11,470 nt of DNA from contig CAVFRF010000007.1 of NCBI GenBank assembly GCA_963624975.1, positions 1-11,470 on the forward strand. The letters are read 5' to 3'. This document shows positions 1 through 6,405 of this stretch, in pieces. The notes below the pieces were generated by a model, which was not told where the DNA came from, did not search any database, and saw nothing but the letters and a program-made list of their open reading frames with translations. The translations under genes and the position numbers were made by a program. Source of the stretch: CAVLCC01 sp963624975. GTDB taxonomy: Bacteria; Actinomycetota; Coriobacteriia; Coriobacteriales; CADBOM01. Positions within the stretch are counted from its first letter, which is position 1. Each line of letters begins with the position of its first letter.

Positions 1-131
1 TCGTGGCCATGACGGCCAACGCCTTCGACGAAGACCGCAAGGCTGCCCTGCACGCCGGCATGGACGCCCACGTGTCCAAGCCCATCGACGTGACCGTGCT
101 GATGCAGGCGCTGAGCGTGCTGCTGGGATAG
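1..131 (+). CDS. C-terminal end of a receiver (REC) domain protein, partial
   Basis: Only the last 42 residues and the TAG stop (129-131) are present; codons start at base 3. The peptide begins VAMTANAFDEDRKAALHAGM and continues with DAHVSKPID. This is the beta4-alpha4-beta5-alpha5 end of a two-component receiver domain: MTA is the conserved Thr/Ala switch region and the Lys of SKPID is the invariant beta5 lysine. The protein ends just after alpha5 with no DNA-binding domain, so it is either a stand-alone receiver or, more likely from the AxxxGMDAHVSKPI wording typical of hybrid kinases, the C-terminal receiver of a hybrid sensor histidine kinase. The kinase part would lie left of the window. 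The hairpin after the stop has its T-run on the other strand, so no clear terminator for this gene is seen. Confidence 0.8.
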   Translation, partial: VAMTANAFDEDRKAALHAGMDAHVSKPIDVTVLMQALSVLLG

Positions 132-136
132 GCAGA

Positions 137-175
137 TAAAAAGCCGGCTCCTGCGGATGCGGGAGCCGGCTCGCT
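137..175 (-). terminator. Rho-independent terminator of the tRNA pair
   Basis: Perfect 10-bp stem AGCCGGCTCC (142-151) / GGAGCCGGCT (162-171). The loop can extend the stem by TGC/GCG, leaving a GGAT tetraloop. Read on the minus strand, the stem is followed by TTTTT, so it ends the tRNA-Pro/tRNA-Gly transcript. On the plus strand it is followed by CGCTAG, so it is a poor terminator for the receiver gene. Confidence 0.85.
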
Positions 176-181
176 AGTCGA

Positions 182-257
182 TGGAGCGGCGAACGGGACT
201 CGAACCCGCAACAATCAGCTTGGAAGGCTGATGCTCTACCAATTGAACTATCGCCGC
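182..257 (-). tRNA. tRNA-Gly (anticodon TCC)
   Basis: Read on the minus strand this is a 76-nt cloverleaf with an encoded CCA end (182-184). The acceptor GCGGCGA (from 257) pairs with TCGCCGC, with discriminator T. The anticodon loop is CTTCCAA on a CAGC/GCTG-type stem, giving anticodon TCC (glycine, GGA codons). The T arm carries GGTTCGAGTCC. It lies 5 nt behind tRNA-Pro and must be co-transcribed with it from the promoter at 369-397, ending at the terminator at 137-175. Confidence 0.95.
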
Positions 258-262
258 GTGAC

Positions 263-339
263 TGGTCGGGGTGACTGGATTCGAACCAGCGGCCCTCTGC
301 TCCCAAAGCAGATGCGCTACCAAGCTGCGCCACACCCCG
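263..339 (-). tRNA. tRNA-Pro (anticodon TGG)
   Basis: A 77-nt minus-strand cloverleaf with encoded CCA (263-265). The acceptor CGGGGTG (from 339) pairs with CACCCCG, with discriminator A. The D arm reads GGCGCAGCTTGGTAGCGC, and the anticodon loop inside CTGCTTTGGGAGCAG gives anticodon TGG (proline, CCA codons). The T arm contains GGTTCGAATCC. It is the first gene of a two-tRNA unit with tRNA-Gly. Confidence 0.95.
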
Positions 340-368
340 GGTCGTTTCCAGCCATGTCACAGAGTGAG

Positions 369-397
369 AGTTTAGCCGTTTGCGACCCAAATGGCAA
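369..397 (-). promoter_or_regulatory. Predicted sigma-70-type promoter of the tRNA pair
   Basis: On the minus strand, TTGCCA (392-397) and TAAACT (369-374) are separated by exactly 17 nt. This matches the -35/-10 consensus at 5/6 and 4/6. The predicted start lies about 20-25 nt ahead of the tRNA-Pro 5' end. The promoter sits entirely in the 62-bp gap between the cbiB stop (402-404) and the tRNA, so the tRNAs need not depend on read-through from cbiB. Confidence 0.6.
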
Positions 398-401
398 CGC
401 C

Positions 402-1451
402 TTAAACGGCGAGCGTTCCCGTCGAGATTGCCACGACCAGCAAGCACGTGAGGCACGCGATCTCGCACAGTATGGCGGTGCCGTACATGAGCTGGTTGGC
501 TCGCAGGATGTCCGCCGACTGCACCGGACGCAGGTCGTCGCCGATCGTGGGCTTCTCGTTCATCACGCCGAAGTAGCTGATGTTGCCCGCTAGCTGCACG
601 CCCAGGCTGCCGGCGCAGGTGCTCTCGGTTTGCGCCGAGTTGGGGCTCTTGTGCTTGAAGCGGTCGCGCTTGAACACCGCATGGGCGCGCGACGCACTGA
701 ACACCTTCACCATGGTATCGGGCTTGCGTCCGGGCAGGCTGCCGCCAATCGGGGCGAGCAACGCGCTGGCGGCCATCATCAGGTACGCAGAGATCCTGGC
801 GGGCAGGAAGTTCACCACGTCGTCGAGCTTGGCGGCGGTGCGCCCGAAGTGCAGGAAGCGCTCGTTCTTGTAGGCGACCATGGAGTCCATCGTGTTGATG
901 GCCTTGTAGGCGAAGCCCAGCACCGGGCCGCCGATCGCCGCGCAGATCATGGGGGCTATCACGCCGTCGGCTGCGTTTTCGGCCACGGTCTCGATGGCGG
1001 CCTTGGCCACGCCGGTACCGTCGAGCACGTTGGTGTCGCGTCCCACGATCATCGACACCGCATGCCTTGCGCCCTCGAGATCGCCGGCGACGAGATGCCT
1101 CTGCACCAGCATGCTCTGCTTGCGCAGGTCCTTGGTCGAGAGCAGCATGCAGGTGAGCGCGGCCTCCACCACGATGCCCGCCCATATGTTGGCCGCATAT
1201 GCCACGGCCAGCACGCAGGCCACCACCGCGACGGTCGCAGCGACCACCACGACCACCAGCAGGGTGCCGGATCGGCGGAGCTGCGCGGGGGTCTTGCCCG
1301 AGGTGTTGAGCCGGCCCTCCAGCGCCGAGATGAGCTTGCCGATCGCCCGCACCGGATGCGGGAACCACCTGGGGTCGCCCACCACGAGGTCGGCCACGAA
1401 GCCCAACAGGAACGCCAGCATATGGCACGCGAGCAGCACCCCGAACGTCAA
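402..1451 (-). CDS. cbiB: Adenosylcobinamide-phosphate synthase CbiB/CobD
   Basis: Membrane enzyme of cobalamin synthesis that attaches the aminopropanol-phosphate arm to adenosylcobyric acid. Family signatures visible: DLVVGDPRWFPHPVRAIG near the N terminus, INTMDSMVAYKNERF in the middle, and FKRDRFKHKSPNSAQTE followed by GSLGVQLAGNISYFG (the usual HPSPNSG...AGALGVRLGG block). There are about five hydrophobic segments, including a valine-rich run (LLVVVVVAATVAVVACVLAV). The frame stays open to a GTG at 1526 that overlaps rdgB and has no ribosome site. I chose the TTG at 1451 (349 aa) because GGGAGG lies just ahead of it; an ATG at 1421 is the other candidate. It follows rdgB in the rph-rdgB unit. 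No other cobalamin gene is in the window. Confidence 0.85.
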   Translation of the reverse strand: MTFGVLLACHMLAFLLGFVADLVVGDPRWFPHPVRAIGKLISALEGRLNTSGKTPAQLRRSGTLLVVVVVAATVAVVACVLAVAYAANIWAGIVVEAALTCMLLSTKDLRKQSMLVQRHLVAGDLEGARHAVSMIVGRDTNVLDGTGVAKAAIETVAENAADGVIAPMICAAIGGPVLGFAYKAINTMDSMVAYKNERFLHFGRTAAKLDDVVNFLPARISAYLMMAASALLAPIGGSLPGRKPDTMVKVFSASRAHAVFKRDRFKHKSPNSAQTESTCAGSLGVQLAGNISYFGVMNEKPTIGDDLRPVQSADILRANQLMYGTAILCEIACLTCLLVVAISTGTLAV

Positions 1452-1455
1452 CGTG

Positions 1456-1461
1456 CCTCCC
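1456..1461 (-). promoter_or_regulatory. Ribosome binding site supporting a TTG start for cbiB
   Basis: GGGAGG on the minus strand, 4 nt before TTG at 1451. It is the only good Shine-Dalgarno match among the candidate cbiB starts (GTG 1526, GTG 1490, TTG 1451, ATG 1421). The 4-nt spacing is short, which keeps the ATG at 1421 possible. Confidence 0.45.
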
Positions 1462-1492
1462 GCGGCAGCTGCCCCGAAAGTCTCAGCCACCC

Positions 1493-2173
1493 CTATCGCC
1501 TGCAACTTTCTGCGTCGCCGCCGCACGCTTCGACGTGGCCGGCCAGGCCGCTCGCCACCAGCTGCTCGCGCATGTCGCGCAACGCCTTGCCGCGGTGCGA
1601 GATGGCGTTCTTCTGATCCATGGAAATCTCGGCCATCGACACCTTGCCGCCATACTCGTCGGGCAGGAACAGCGGGTCGTAGCCAAATCCGCCCTCGCCA
1701 TGCAGATGGTCGTCGATCTGTCCCTCCACCGAGGCCTGGGCAACCAGCTCCCGACCGTCGGTGCCAATGTACACGATCGCGCAGGTAAACCTGCCCGTGC
1801 GGTTGGCCTTGCCCTCCATATCGGCGAGCAGCTTGGCGTTGTTGGCATCGTCGTTGCCCTCGTCGCCGCTATAGCGCGACGAGTAGATGCCAGGCGCGCC
1901 GTCGAGCGCGTCCGCCACGATGCCCGAGTCGTCGGCAATCGCGGCAAGGCCCGTCTCCTCGTGGGCGGCCATGGCCTTGATGCGGGCGTTCTCGATGAAC
2001 GTCGTGCCGTCTTCCACCGGAGAGGGGAAGCTGCCCAGCTCCGACAGCGGCACGAACTTCACGCCCTCGATGTCGATGATGCGCATGATCTCGGCCACCT
2101 TGTGGGCGTTCGAGGTGGCCACCACTATGGTCTGTGTTGCGCCGTCCCCTGCAGCGCGTGCGTCGCTCATCAT
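1493..2173 (-). CDS. rdgB: XTP/dITP pyrophosphatase (RdgB/HAM1 family)
   Basis: 226-aa house-cleaning enzyme that hydrolyses non-canonical purine triphosphates (ITP, dITP, XTP) to monophosphates. Motifs: VVATSNAHKVAEI (residues 17-29, the T/SxNxxK substrate-binding motif), GTTFIENARIKA (56-67), AIADDSGIVADALDGAPGIY with the metal-binding/catalytic acidic pair D81-D82, then GFGYDPLFLPDEYG and ISHRGKAL near the C terminus. The length is slightly above the usual ~200 because of about a dozen extra N-terminal residues. The start ATG (2173) overlaps the rph TGA as ATGA and has GGAGG 7 nt upstream, so the two genes are translationally coupled. rph followed by rdgB is a common bacterial gene order. 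Confidence 0.95.
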   Translation of the reverse strand: MMSDARAAGDGATQTIVVATSNAHKVAEIMRIIDIEGVKFVPLSELGSFPSPVEDGTTFIENARIKAMAAHEETGLAAIADDSGIVADALDGAPGIYSSRYSGDEGNDDANNAKLLADMEGKANRTGRFTCAIVYIGTDGRELVAQASVEGQIDDHLHGEGGFGYDPLFLPDEYGGKVSMAEISMDQKNAISHRGKALRDMREQLVASGLAGHVEACGGDAESCRR

Positions 2174-2910
2174 GCCTGGCCTCCGTCCTGCTCGCCAAGC
2201 ACCTCGAGCTGCTTGGCCAGAAGCTCGTCCAGGCCCTTCTGCCCGATGTCCAGCAGCGCGTCGAGCCTCGCCCTGTCGAACGTGGCGCGCTCGCCCGTGC
2301 CCTGCACCTCGATGAACTCGCGGTTGGAATTCATCACCAGGTTCATGTCGATCTCGGCCTTGGAGTCCTCGTGGTAGTCGAGGTCCAGCAGCAGCCTGCC
2401 GTCCACCATGCCCACACTCACCGCGGCAATCTGCGAGATCACGGGGTTGGCGCGAACCTTGCCGGCCTTCTTCCACTTGTCCAGCGCGTCTTTGAGAGCC
2501 ACCCACGCGCCGGTGATCGATGCGGTGCGAGTGCCGCCATCGGCCTGAATCACGTCGCAATCCACTGTGACCGTGCACTCGCCCAGGAGCTTCATGTCCA
2601 CCGCAGCGCGCAGCGACCTGCCGATGAGGCGCTGGATCTCCTGCGAACGTCCCTTCTTGCCGTTGGTCTCGCGGGGCGTGCGCTTGCCGGTGGACGCGGG
2701 CAGCATCGCGTACTCGGCGGTCACCCAGCCCTTGCCCTTGCCGCGCATCCACGAGGGCACCGAGTCCTCGATCGTGGCCGCGCACAGCACCTTGGTGTCG
2801 CCGCATTCGATGAGGCACGACCCGAAGGCGTTCTTGAGCACGCCGCGCTCGATCTTTACCGGACGCAGCCCGTCTGCCTCTCTGCCATAGGAACGTTGGT
2901 TGGAAAGCAT
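2170..2910 (-). CDS. rph: Ribonuclease PH
   Basis: 246-aa phosphorolytic 3'-5' exoribonuclease that trims tRNA 3' ends and works as a hexamer. Family blocks: GLRPVKIERG (14-23), GDTKVLCAATIED (37-49), GKGKGWVTAEYAMLP (57-71), EIQRLIGRSLRAAVD (91-105), DCDVIQADGGTRTASITGA (117-135, where GTRTAS at 126-131 is the phosphate-binding loop) and EFIEVQGTGE (198-207). The length fits the family (about 240). The frame is open upstream to 3117, but the ATG at 2910 is placed right by homology and preceded by AGAGGGG. First gene of the rph-rdgB-cbiB unit. No convincing promoter was found in the upstream 200 bases. Confidence 0.96.
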   Translation of the reverse strand: MLSNQRSYGREADGLRPVKIERGVLKNAFGSCLIECGDTKVLCAATIEDSVPSWMRGKGKGWVTAEYAMLPASTGKRTPRETNGKKGRSQEIQRLIGRSLRAAVDMKLLGECTVTVDCDVIQADGGTRTASITGAWVALKDALDKWKKAGKVRANPVISQIAAVSVGMVDGRLLLDLDYHEDSKAEIDMNLVMNSNREFIEVQGTGERATFDRARLDALLDIGQKGLDELLAKQLEVLGEQDGGQA

Positions 2911-3468
2911 GTTGCCCCTCTCCCGTGTTTCGCGTTTGCTTCTTGCGTACAGCTCCGAAGTTGCTTCGCCAGCCGCGCGCATCGATCTCGAGAGTTCGAG
3001 ATGCACTGTCGTCGATCCGAACGCCGAACCGCACGCCAGCAGCACTTGCAACCACGTGCTCGAGCATCTCAACCCTGTTGAATGATACTCCACGGCGGCG
3101 ACAGCATGCGCGCACAAACGCCCACCGTATCCGGCACTCGCTATCCCGCAGACTTCGAACCGGGCAGGTGCGCAGGAGCTGGCATCCGCGCGACGCTACC
3201 GGGTGTCAATGCCTTCGGAACGGGCGCATTTGCAGACGCGATGCACTGGCAGCACAACCCACCGCCTTCGATAGCGTAAACTAGTGAGCTGGAAACCACG
3301 GTGCGCCACAGCCTGCGCAAACGATCCGTCTAGTCGATGGCCGCAGATGGATACTGCGCTGAGGCTGATATTGGGGTTCCAGCAAAAGCGGGTCGGCGAA
3401 GCCTTGAAAACCATGCTCGAATTTGCCGGCCGGCAATCGGCTGGGGCGCAAGAAATTGAGGAATTGCG
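2911..3468. other. 558-bp gap between divergent rph and the glycosyltransferase gene
   Basis: No protein frame here has both a ribosome site and recognisable content. It must carry the divergent promoters for rph (minus) and the gene at 3469 (plus), but I found no pair with acceptable -35/-10 spacing. Small elements seen: a 10-bp palindrome TGCTCGAGCA at 3057-3066 and TCTCGAGA near 2986-2993. Open frames at 3082-3279 (+) and 3284-3517 (+) lack ribosome sites. The length is unusual beside the very tight neighbouring genes and may reflect a decayed gene or a long 5' leader. Confidence 0.5.
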
Positions 3469-5550
3469 ATGGAAGCAGTTAGCAAGTACGGAGACGTTCT
3501 CCCCTCGTTGGCGCTGATAGCGCCCGCTAGCGAAAGCGGGCGGCTTTCGGAACGCGGGCGCGTTGCCGCTTCGCTCAGCGAAGCGCTCGAGGCCGCCGAT
3601 GCCGACTATGTGACTTTCGTGGACGAAAAGCTCGTGCCTGCGAATGCCGCCGAGATAGCTTACAGCGGTGCGGTACTCGGCACCGCCTCGGGCATCGGGA
3701 CTGCAGATGTCGATGCAACAGGCAGGAACGTAACAGAGCAGGCGGGCATCGGCGATGCGTTGGGCAGCGGGTCGGTTTATGTGATTCTCTCTTCAGAAGA
3801 GGCCGTCGAGCTGGGAATTCTCAAGCCAGATGCGCCCGCACAGCTCATGCGCAAGTGCGCGGAATGCGACCTCGACATGCTGCTGTTCGGCGATCCACGG
3901 TCGAGCGTCGAGTACTGCGGCCTCTTCACCGGCCAGCAGTTCTACATCAAGACTCAGACGCACGACGACGGCTTTCGCCCGCAATGTTGGCCACCGCTGA
4001 TCCGCACGTCGTTCTTGCAGCAACACGCCACGGCTTTTGCAAAGGGCGCAGAGGCGGCATCGTTGCAATCGACAGCCAATGCCTTGCCGGCTATGGCAAA
4101 TGGGCAAGCGATGCCGGAGCCGCGCAAGTCGGAATCTGCTGCCGTGGCTGCCGGGAGGATAGCGTTCGGGGTCAAATGCATCGCGTTGGCTAAGCGCGTG
4201 ATGGCGGGCGAGAACCCGTTCGCGCTCGCTGGCGGCTTCGATGGCTACTCGCTGGCGACCGCCGCATGTGCTCCCGGGCAGCTCGGCTCTACGGGTGCGA
4301 GCGCATCGGCTGCGCTAGAGACGCCGTTTGCTGCGGAGGCCGCCGACGTTGCAGCCGTGGCGAGGCGAGTCGCCGCATCCGTCGGCGCTCTCGACATCCA
4401 GCTCGAGGGCAACTTCCGCAAATGCCTCTCCCGCCGGCTCTTCGACATGATCGTGCATGCGCAGGAACGCATCTGGAACCTCGACGAGCCGGACATGTTC
4501 CGCATCGCGGGCAACATGGATTTTGCAGCCGGCTTCGACCTGTTCCTCATGCGCAACACGATCGCCCGCTGGAAGTTCGAGGAGCAGGTCGCATCCCGCG
4601 ACGCGCGAATCGCCGAACTGGAGAGCAGTACCTCGATGCGCGTTGGCTCTACGCTCACGTCGCCTTTGCGCAAGCTTCGCGATTCAAGACGAGCCAGCTC
4701 TGCCGTGGATACGGACAAGCCCGCCGCCGCGCCCACATCGCCCGCCGGCCTCACCGTCGCCAAGCGCTCGCCGCAGGTCATCGCCTCATTCACCTCCTAC
4801 CCCATGCGGCTCGACACCATCGGTCCCACGGTCGAGAGCCTTGCCGGGCAAACCGAGAAGTTCGACCACATCGTGCTGTGGCTCGCAAGGTCGCAGTTCC
4901 CCGACGGACAGCTTCCCAAGAGCATGGAGCGTCTCTTCGACATGGGCCTCGAGGTCATGTGGTGCGACGACGACATCCGCTCGTACAAGCGCAGCGTGTG
5001 CACGTTTCGCGCCTTCCCCGACGACGTGCTGGTGTTCTTCGACGACGACCTCGTGTACGAGCCGGACAGCCTCGAGAAGCTGCTGCGCTCCTACGACGCT
5101 CACCCGAATGCCATCAACGCCCTGCGCGTGCGCCAGATGCACTTCGATGCCAGCGGCGCGCTCCTCCCCTACAACTCCTGGGAGGTCGTGCATAGCGAGC
5201 ACATAGGCGAGCCGCGCATGGACCTGCTGGCAACCAACGGCGCAGGCACGCTCTACCCGCCGCACACGATGCCGCCCGAGACGCTCGATGCCTCTAAGTT
5301 CCTGCAGCTGGCACCCACCGCCGACGACATCTGGCTCAAGGTCATGCAGGTCATCGCCGACATGCCCGTGGTGCTTGCGAGCGAGTTCGACGACCTCGAG
5401 TACACCGACGGCACCCAAGACGTGTGCGCCTTGTGGGACGACAACGAGCACCTCAACCTCAACGACGTGTCGATCGCCAACCTGCTGGCCGAGTACAACG
5501 AGATTCACGGCCCGGCCGACACTCTGCTGGCCCGTATGCAGAGGATTTGA
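3469..5550 (+). CDS. Large two-part glycosyltransferase-like protein (GT-A fold, DDD motif)
   Basis: 693 aa, start ATG preceded by GAGG 7 nt upstream. The C-terminal part (about 436-693) resembles a GT-A glycosyltransferase family: SFTSYP (440-445), VESLAGQTEKFDHIVLWLA, WCDDDIRSYKRS (acidic triplet 500-502) and LVFFDDDLVYEPDSLEKLL, whose D525-D527 form the likely nucleotide-sugar/metal DxD site. The N-terminal part has a weaker GT2-like segment (ALEAADADYVTFVDEKLVP, 40-58) without a clear DxD. A helical stretch with RDARIAELESSTSMRVGS then SPLRKLRD (about 380-405) is the coiled-coil tail often seen at the end of cell-surface glycosyltransferases. A Pro/Ala-rich linker joins the parts. No signal peptide or membrane helix is seen, so it is probably cytosolic or membrane-associated, acting in surface polysaccharide or protein glycosylation. 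Donor and acceptor are unknown. No polysaccharide genes flank it. Confidence 0.7.
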   Translation: MEAVSKYGDVLPSLALIAPASESGRLSERGRVAASLSEALEAADADYVTFVDEKLVPANAAEIAYSGAVLGTASGIGTADVDATGRNVTEQAGIGDALGSGSVYVILSSEEAVELGILKPDAPAQLMRKCAECDLDMLLFGDPRSSVEYCGLFTGQQFYIKTQTHDDGFRPQCWPPLIRTSFLQQHATAFAKGAEAASLQSTANALPAMANGQAMPEPRKSESAAVAAGRIAFGVKCIALAKRVMAGENPFALAGGFDGYSLATAACAPGQLGSTGASASAALETPFAAEAADVAAVARRVAASVGALDIQLEGNFRKCLSRRLFDMIVHAQERIWNLDEPDMFRIAGNMDFAAGFDLFLMRNTIARWKFEEQVASRDARIAELESSTSMRVGSTLTSPLRKLRDSRRASSAVDTDKPAAAPTSPAGLTVAKRSPQVIASFTSYPMRLDTIGPTVESLAGQTEKFDHIVLWLARSQFPDGQLPKSMERLFDMGLEVMWCDDDIRSYKRSVCTFRAFPDDVLVFFDDDLVYEPDSLEKLLRSYDAHPNAINALRVRQMHFDASGALLPYNSWEVVHSEHIGEPRMDLLATNGAGTLYPPHTMPPETLDASKFLQLAPTADDIWLKVMQVIADMPVVLASEFDDLEYTDGTQDVCALWDDNEHLNLNDVSIANLLAEYNEIHGPADTLLARMQRI

Positions 5551-5847
5551 CAGGATTCGGACCTCAACGGTTCAAAAACCCCATCACATGACGGCCGTGC
5601 AAGTGCTTAGAAGCGAGGGCAAAAACTCGCAACACTATATGTTGTGTCTAGCCTTCGAAAATGGGCTTTCTAAACTATGACAACGGGCAAGCTGGCTCCA
5701 GCTGGCTCCAGCTCGCCCCCAGCAACCGTCATGTGTCGGCATTTTGGAACCATCGACCCCGAAAAACTGTCAAGCCGAACGAATTCGCGATGGCAAAGAG
5801 GTCGAGCGCGCAAGCTACATGCAGATCGCACGCGCTCGAACACAAGA
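5551..5847. other. Non-coding gap after the glycosyltransferase gene
   Basis: About 300 bp with no supportable gene. It holds a tandem repeat of a 10-mer (GCTGGCTCCA at 5691-5700 and 5701-5710, then a degenerate third copy) and a weak AT-rich inverted repeat CAACA/TGTTG near 5630-5645. A 30-codon plus-strand frame (5588-5680) has no ribosome site. Confidence 0.5.
5691..5720. repeat. Short tandem repeat, 10-bp unit
   Basis: GCTGGCTCCA occurs twice back to back, followed by the related GCTCGCCCCC. It lies in non-coding DNA between the glycosyltransferase gene and the ssrA terminator. Probably slippage; no function is evident. Confidence 0.7.
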
Positions 5848-5871
5848 AAGGCGACCCGCGAAGGTCGCCTT
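5840..5871 (-). terminator. Rho-independent terminator of ssrA
   Basis: Perfect 9-bp stem AAGGCGACC (5848-5856) / GGTCGCCTT (5863-5871) with a 6-nt loop. On the minus strand it is followed by the T-rich TTTCTTG (the stem's final TT runs into it), about 50 nt past the tmRNA 3' end. On the plus strand the stem is followed by ATAAAC, so it could weakly end the glycosyltransferase transcript too. Confidence 0.75.
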
Positions 5872-5878
5872 ATAAACA

Positions 5879-5909
5879 CGCCGGCCTCCCCGCAGGAGGG
5901 AGTTCGGCG
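5879..5909 (-). other. Bulged hairpin in the ssrA 3' trailer
   Basis: CGCCG (5879-5883) pairs with CGGCG (5905-5909), enclosing an inner stem CCTCC (5885-5889) / GGAGG (5895-5899). It starts 11 nt after the CCA of tmRNA and precedes the terminator stem, so it lies in the RNA removed during 3' maturation. Its role is not known; it may be a processing guide or a first pause hairpin. Confidence 0.45.
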
Positions 5910-5919
5910 TTTCCAATTC

Positions 5920-6272
5920 TGGTGGAGGCGCGGAGAATCGAACTCCGGTCCACAACAGCCACCTGGGCGGTATCTCCAAGCTCAGCCTCGTGCTCGAGTT
6001 TCGGTCGTTCGCGGTGCACGGGCAACCCGCGACTTCCCTAGCCCGTTTTAGTCTTTTCCCGCGCCATACAGGCTACGTGCGCGAGAGCATTCCCCTAAAT
6101 GGCGTCTTCCAAGAGTCGGGGAATCCCCAAGGTCGACGTCGCCGCATTAATTAAGCAGCGAGAGCATAACGATTGTTGTCAATTAAATTTGACGGTACCC
6201 CTGTTTAGCGTGGCGAGGAGACCACGGCTTGCTGCCTCCCTCATGGCTATTATGTCGAAACCAGTCGCCCCC
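5920..6272 (-). ncRNA. ssrA: Transfer-messenger RNA (tmRNA)
   Basis: A one-piece tmRNA of 353 nt on the minus strand that, with SmpB, rescues stalled ribosomes and adds a degradation tag. The 5' end GGGGGCG (from 6272) pairs with CGCCTCC before ACCA at the 3' end (7 bp, one G-U). The 5' side has the hallmark GGTTTCGAC. The 3' side has a tRNA-like T arm CGGAG-TTCGATT-CTCCG and an encoded CCA (5920-5922). The internal reading frame ends in codons for YALAA then TAA. The protein frames that cross this region on either strand are spurious. smpB is about 0.9 kb away. A divergent promoter lies at 6373-6401 and a terminator at 5840-5871. The pseudoknot regions were not folded in detail. Confidence 0.96.
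6151..6180 (-). other. tmRNA tag-peptide reading frame (DNNRYALAA)
   Basis: Minus-strand codons GAC AAC AAT CGT TAT GCT CTC GCT GCT TAA encode DNNRYALAA and stop. The YALAA end is the classic ClpXP/Tsp-type degradation signal. I place the resume codon at GAC because UAAUU precedes it, matching the U and A at -5/-4 in the E. coli context UAGUC before GCA. With the alanine carried by tmRNA, the tag would be A-DNNRYALAA (10 residues). Upstream in-frame codons (AAT TTA ATT) make a longer tag possible. Confidence 0.75.
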
Positions 6273-6280
6273 ACATCCAA

Positions 6281-6324
6281 GGATGCGAGAAGAAACGATC
6301 GACGTCTTCTCAAGGTGCGCATCC
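6281..6324 (-). other. Hairpin in the predicted ssrA 5' leader
   Basis: Outer stem GGATGCG (6281-6287) / CGCATCC (6318-6324) and inner stem GAGAAGA (6287-6293) / TCTTCTC (6305-6311), sharing one base, with an 11-nt loop and a 6-nt bulge on one side. It lies between the predicted ssrA start near 6366 and the mature 5' end at 6272, in RNA expected to be removed by RNase P. A competing small stem CATCC/GGATG overlaps it at 6274-6285. Confidence 0.5.
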
Positions 6325-6372
6325 GGGTCGGCTGCGGTGCTCCTCCCGCTCCAGCTCGAATGCAAGTGATTG

Positions 6373-6401
6373 AGTATATCATGCAAGCCGCCGTGTATCT
6401 A
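6373..6401 (-). promoter_or_regulatory. Predicted ssrA promoter
   Basis: On the minus strand, TAGATA (6396-6401) and TATACT (6373-6378) are 17 nt apart, matching consensus at 4/6 and 5/6. Transcription would start near 6366, giving a leader of about 95 nt ahead of mature tmRNA. No better pair is seen closer to the 5' end. Confidence 0.5.
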
Positions 6402-6405
6402 CCCC

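Noticed and set aside
3082..3279. 65-codon plus-strand frame before the glycosyltransferase gene
   Set aside because: No Shine-Dalgarno, no recognisable content; kept only as part of the long gap.
5588..5680. 30-codon plus-strand frame MTAVQVLRSEG...
   Set aside because: No ribosome site and it ends in repeat-bearing non-coding DNA.
2900..5919. A complete ssrA-integrated element
   Set aside because: No integrase, no recombinase and no copy of the ssrA 3' end found by eye near the left edge; left as a weak hypothesis only.
5661..6051. Plus-strand open frames of about 125 codons
   Set aside because: They run through the tmRNA gene and its terminator and lack ribosome sites.
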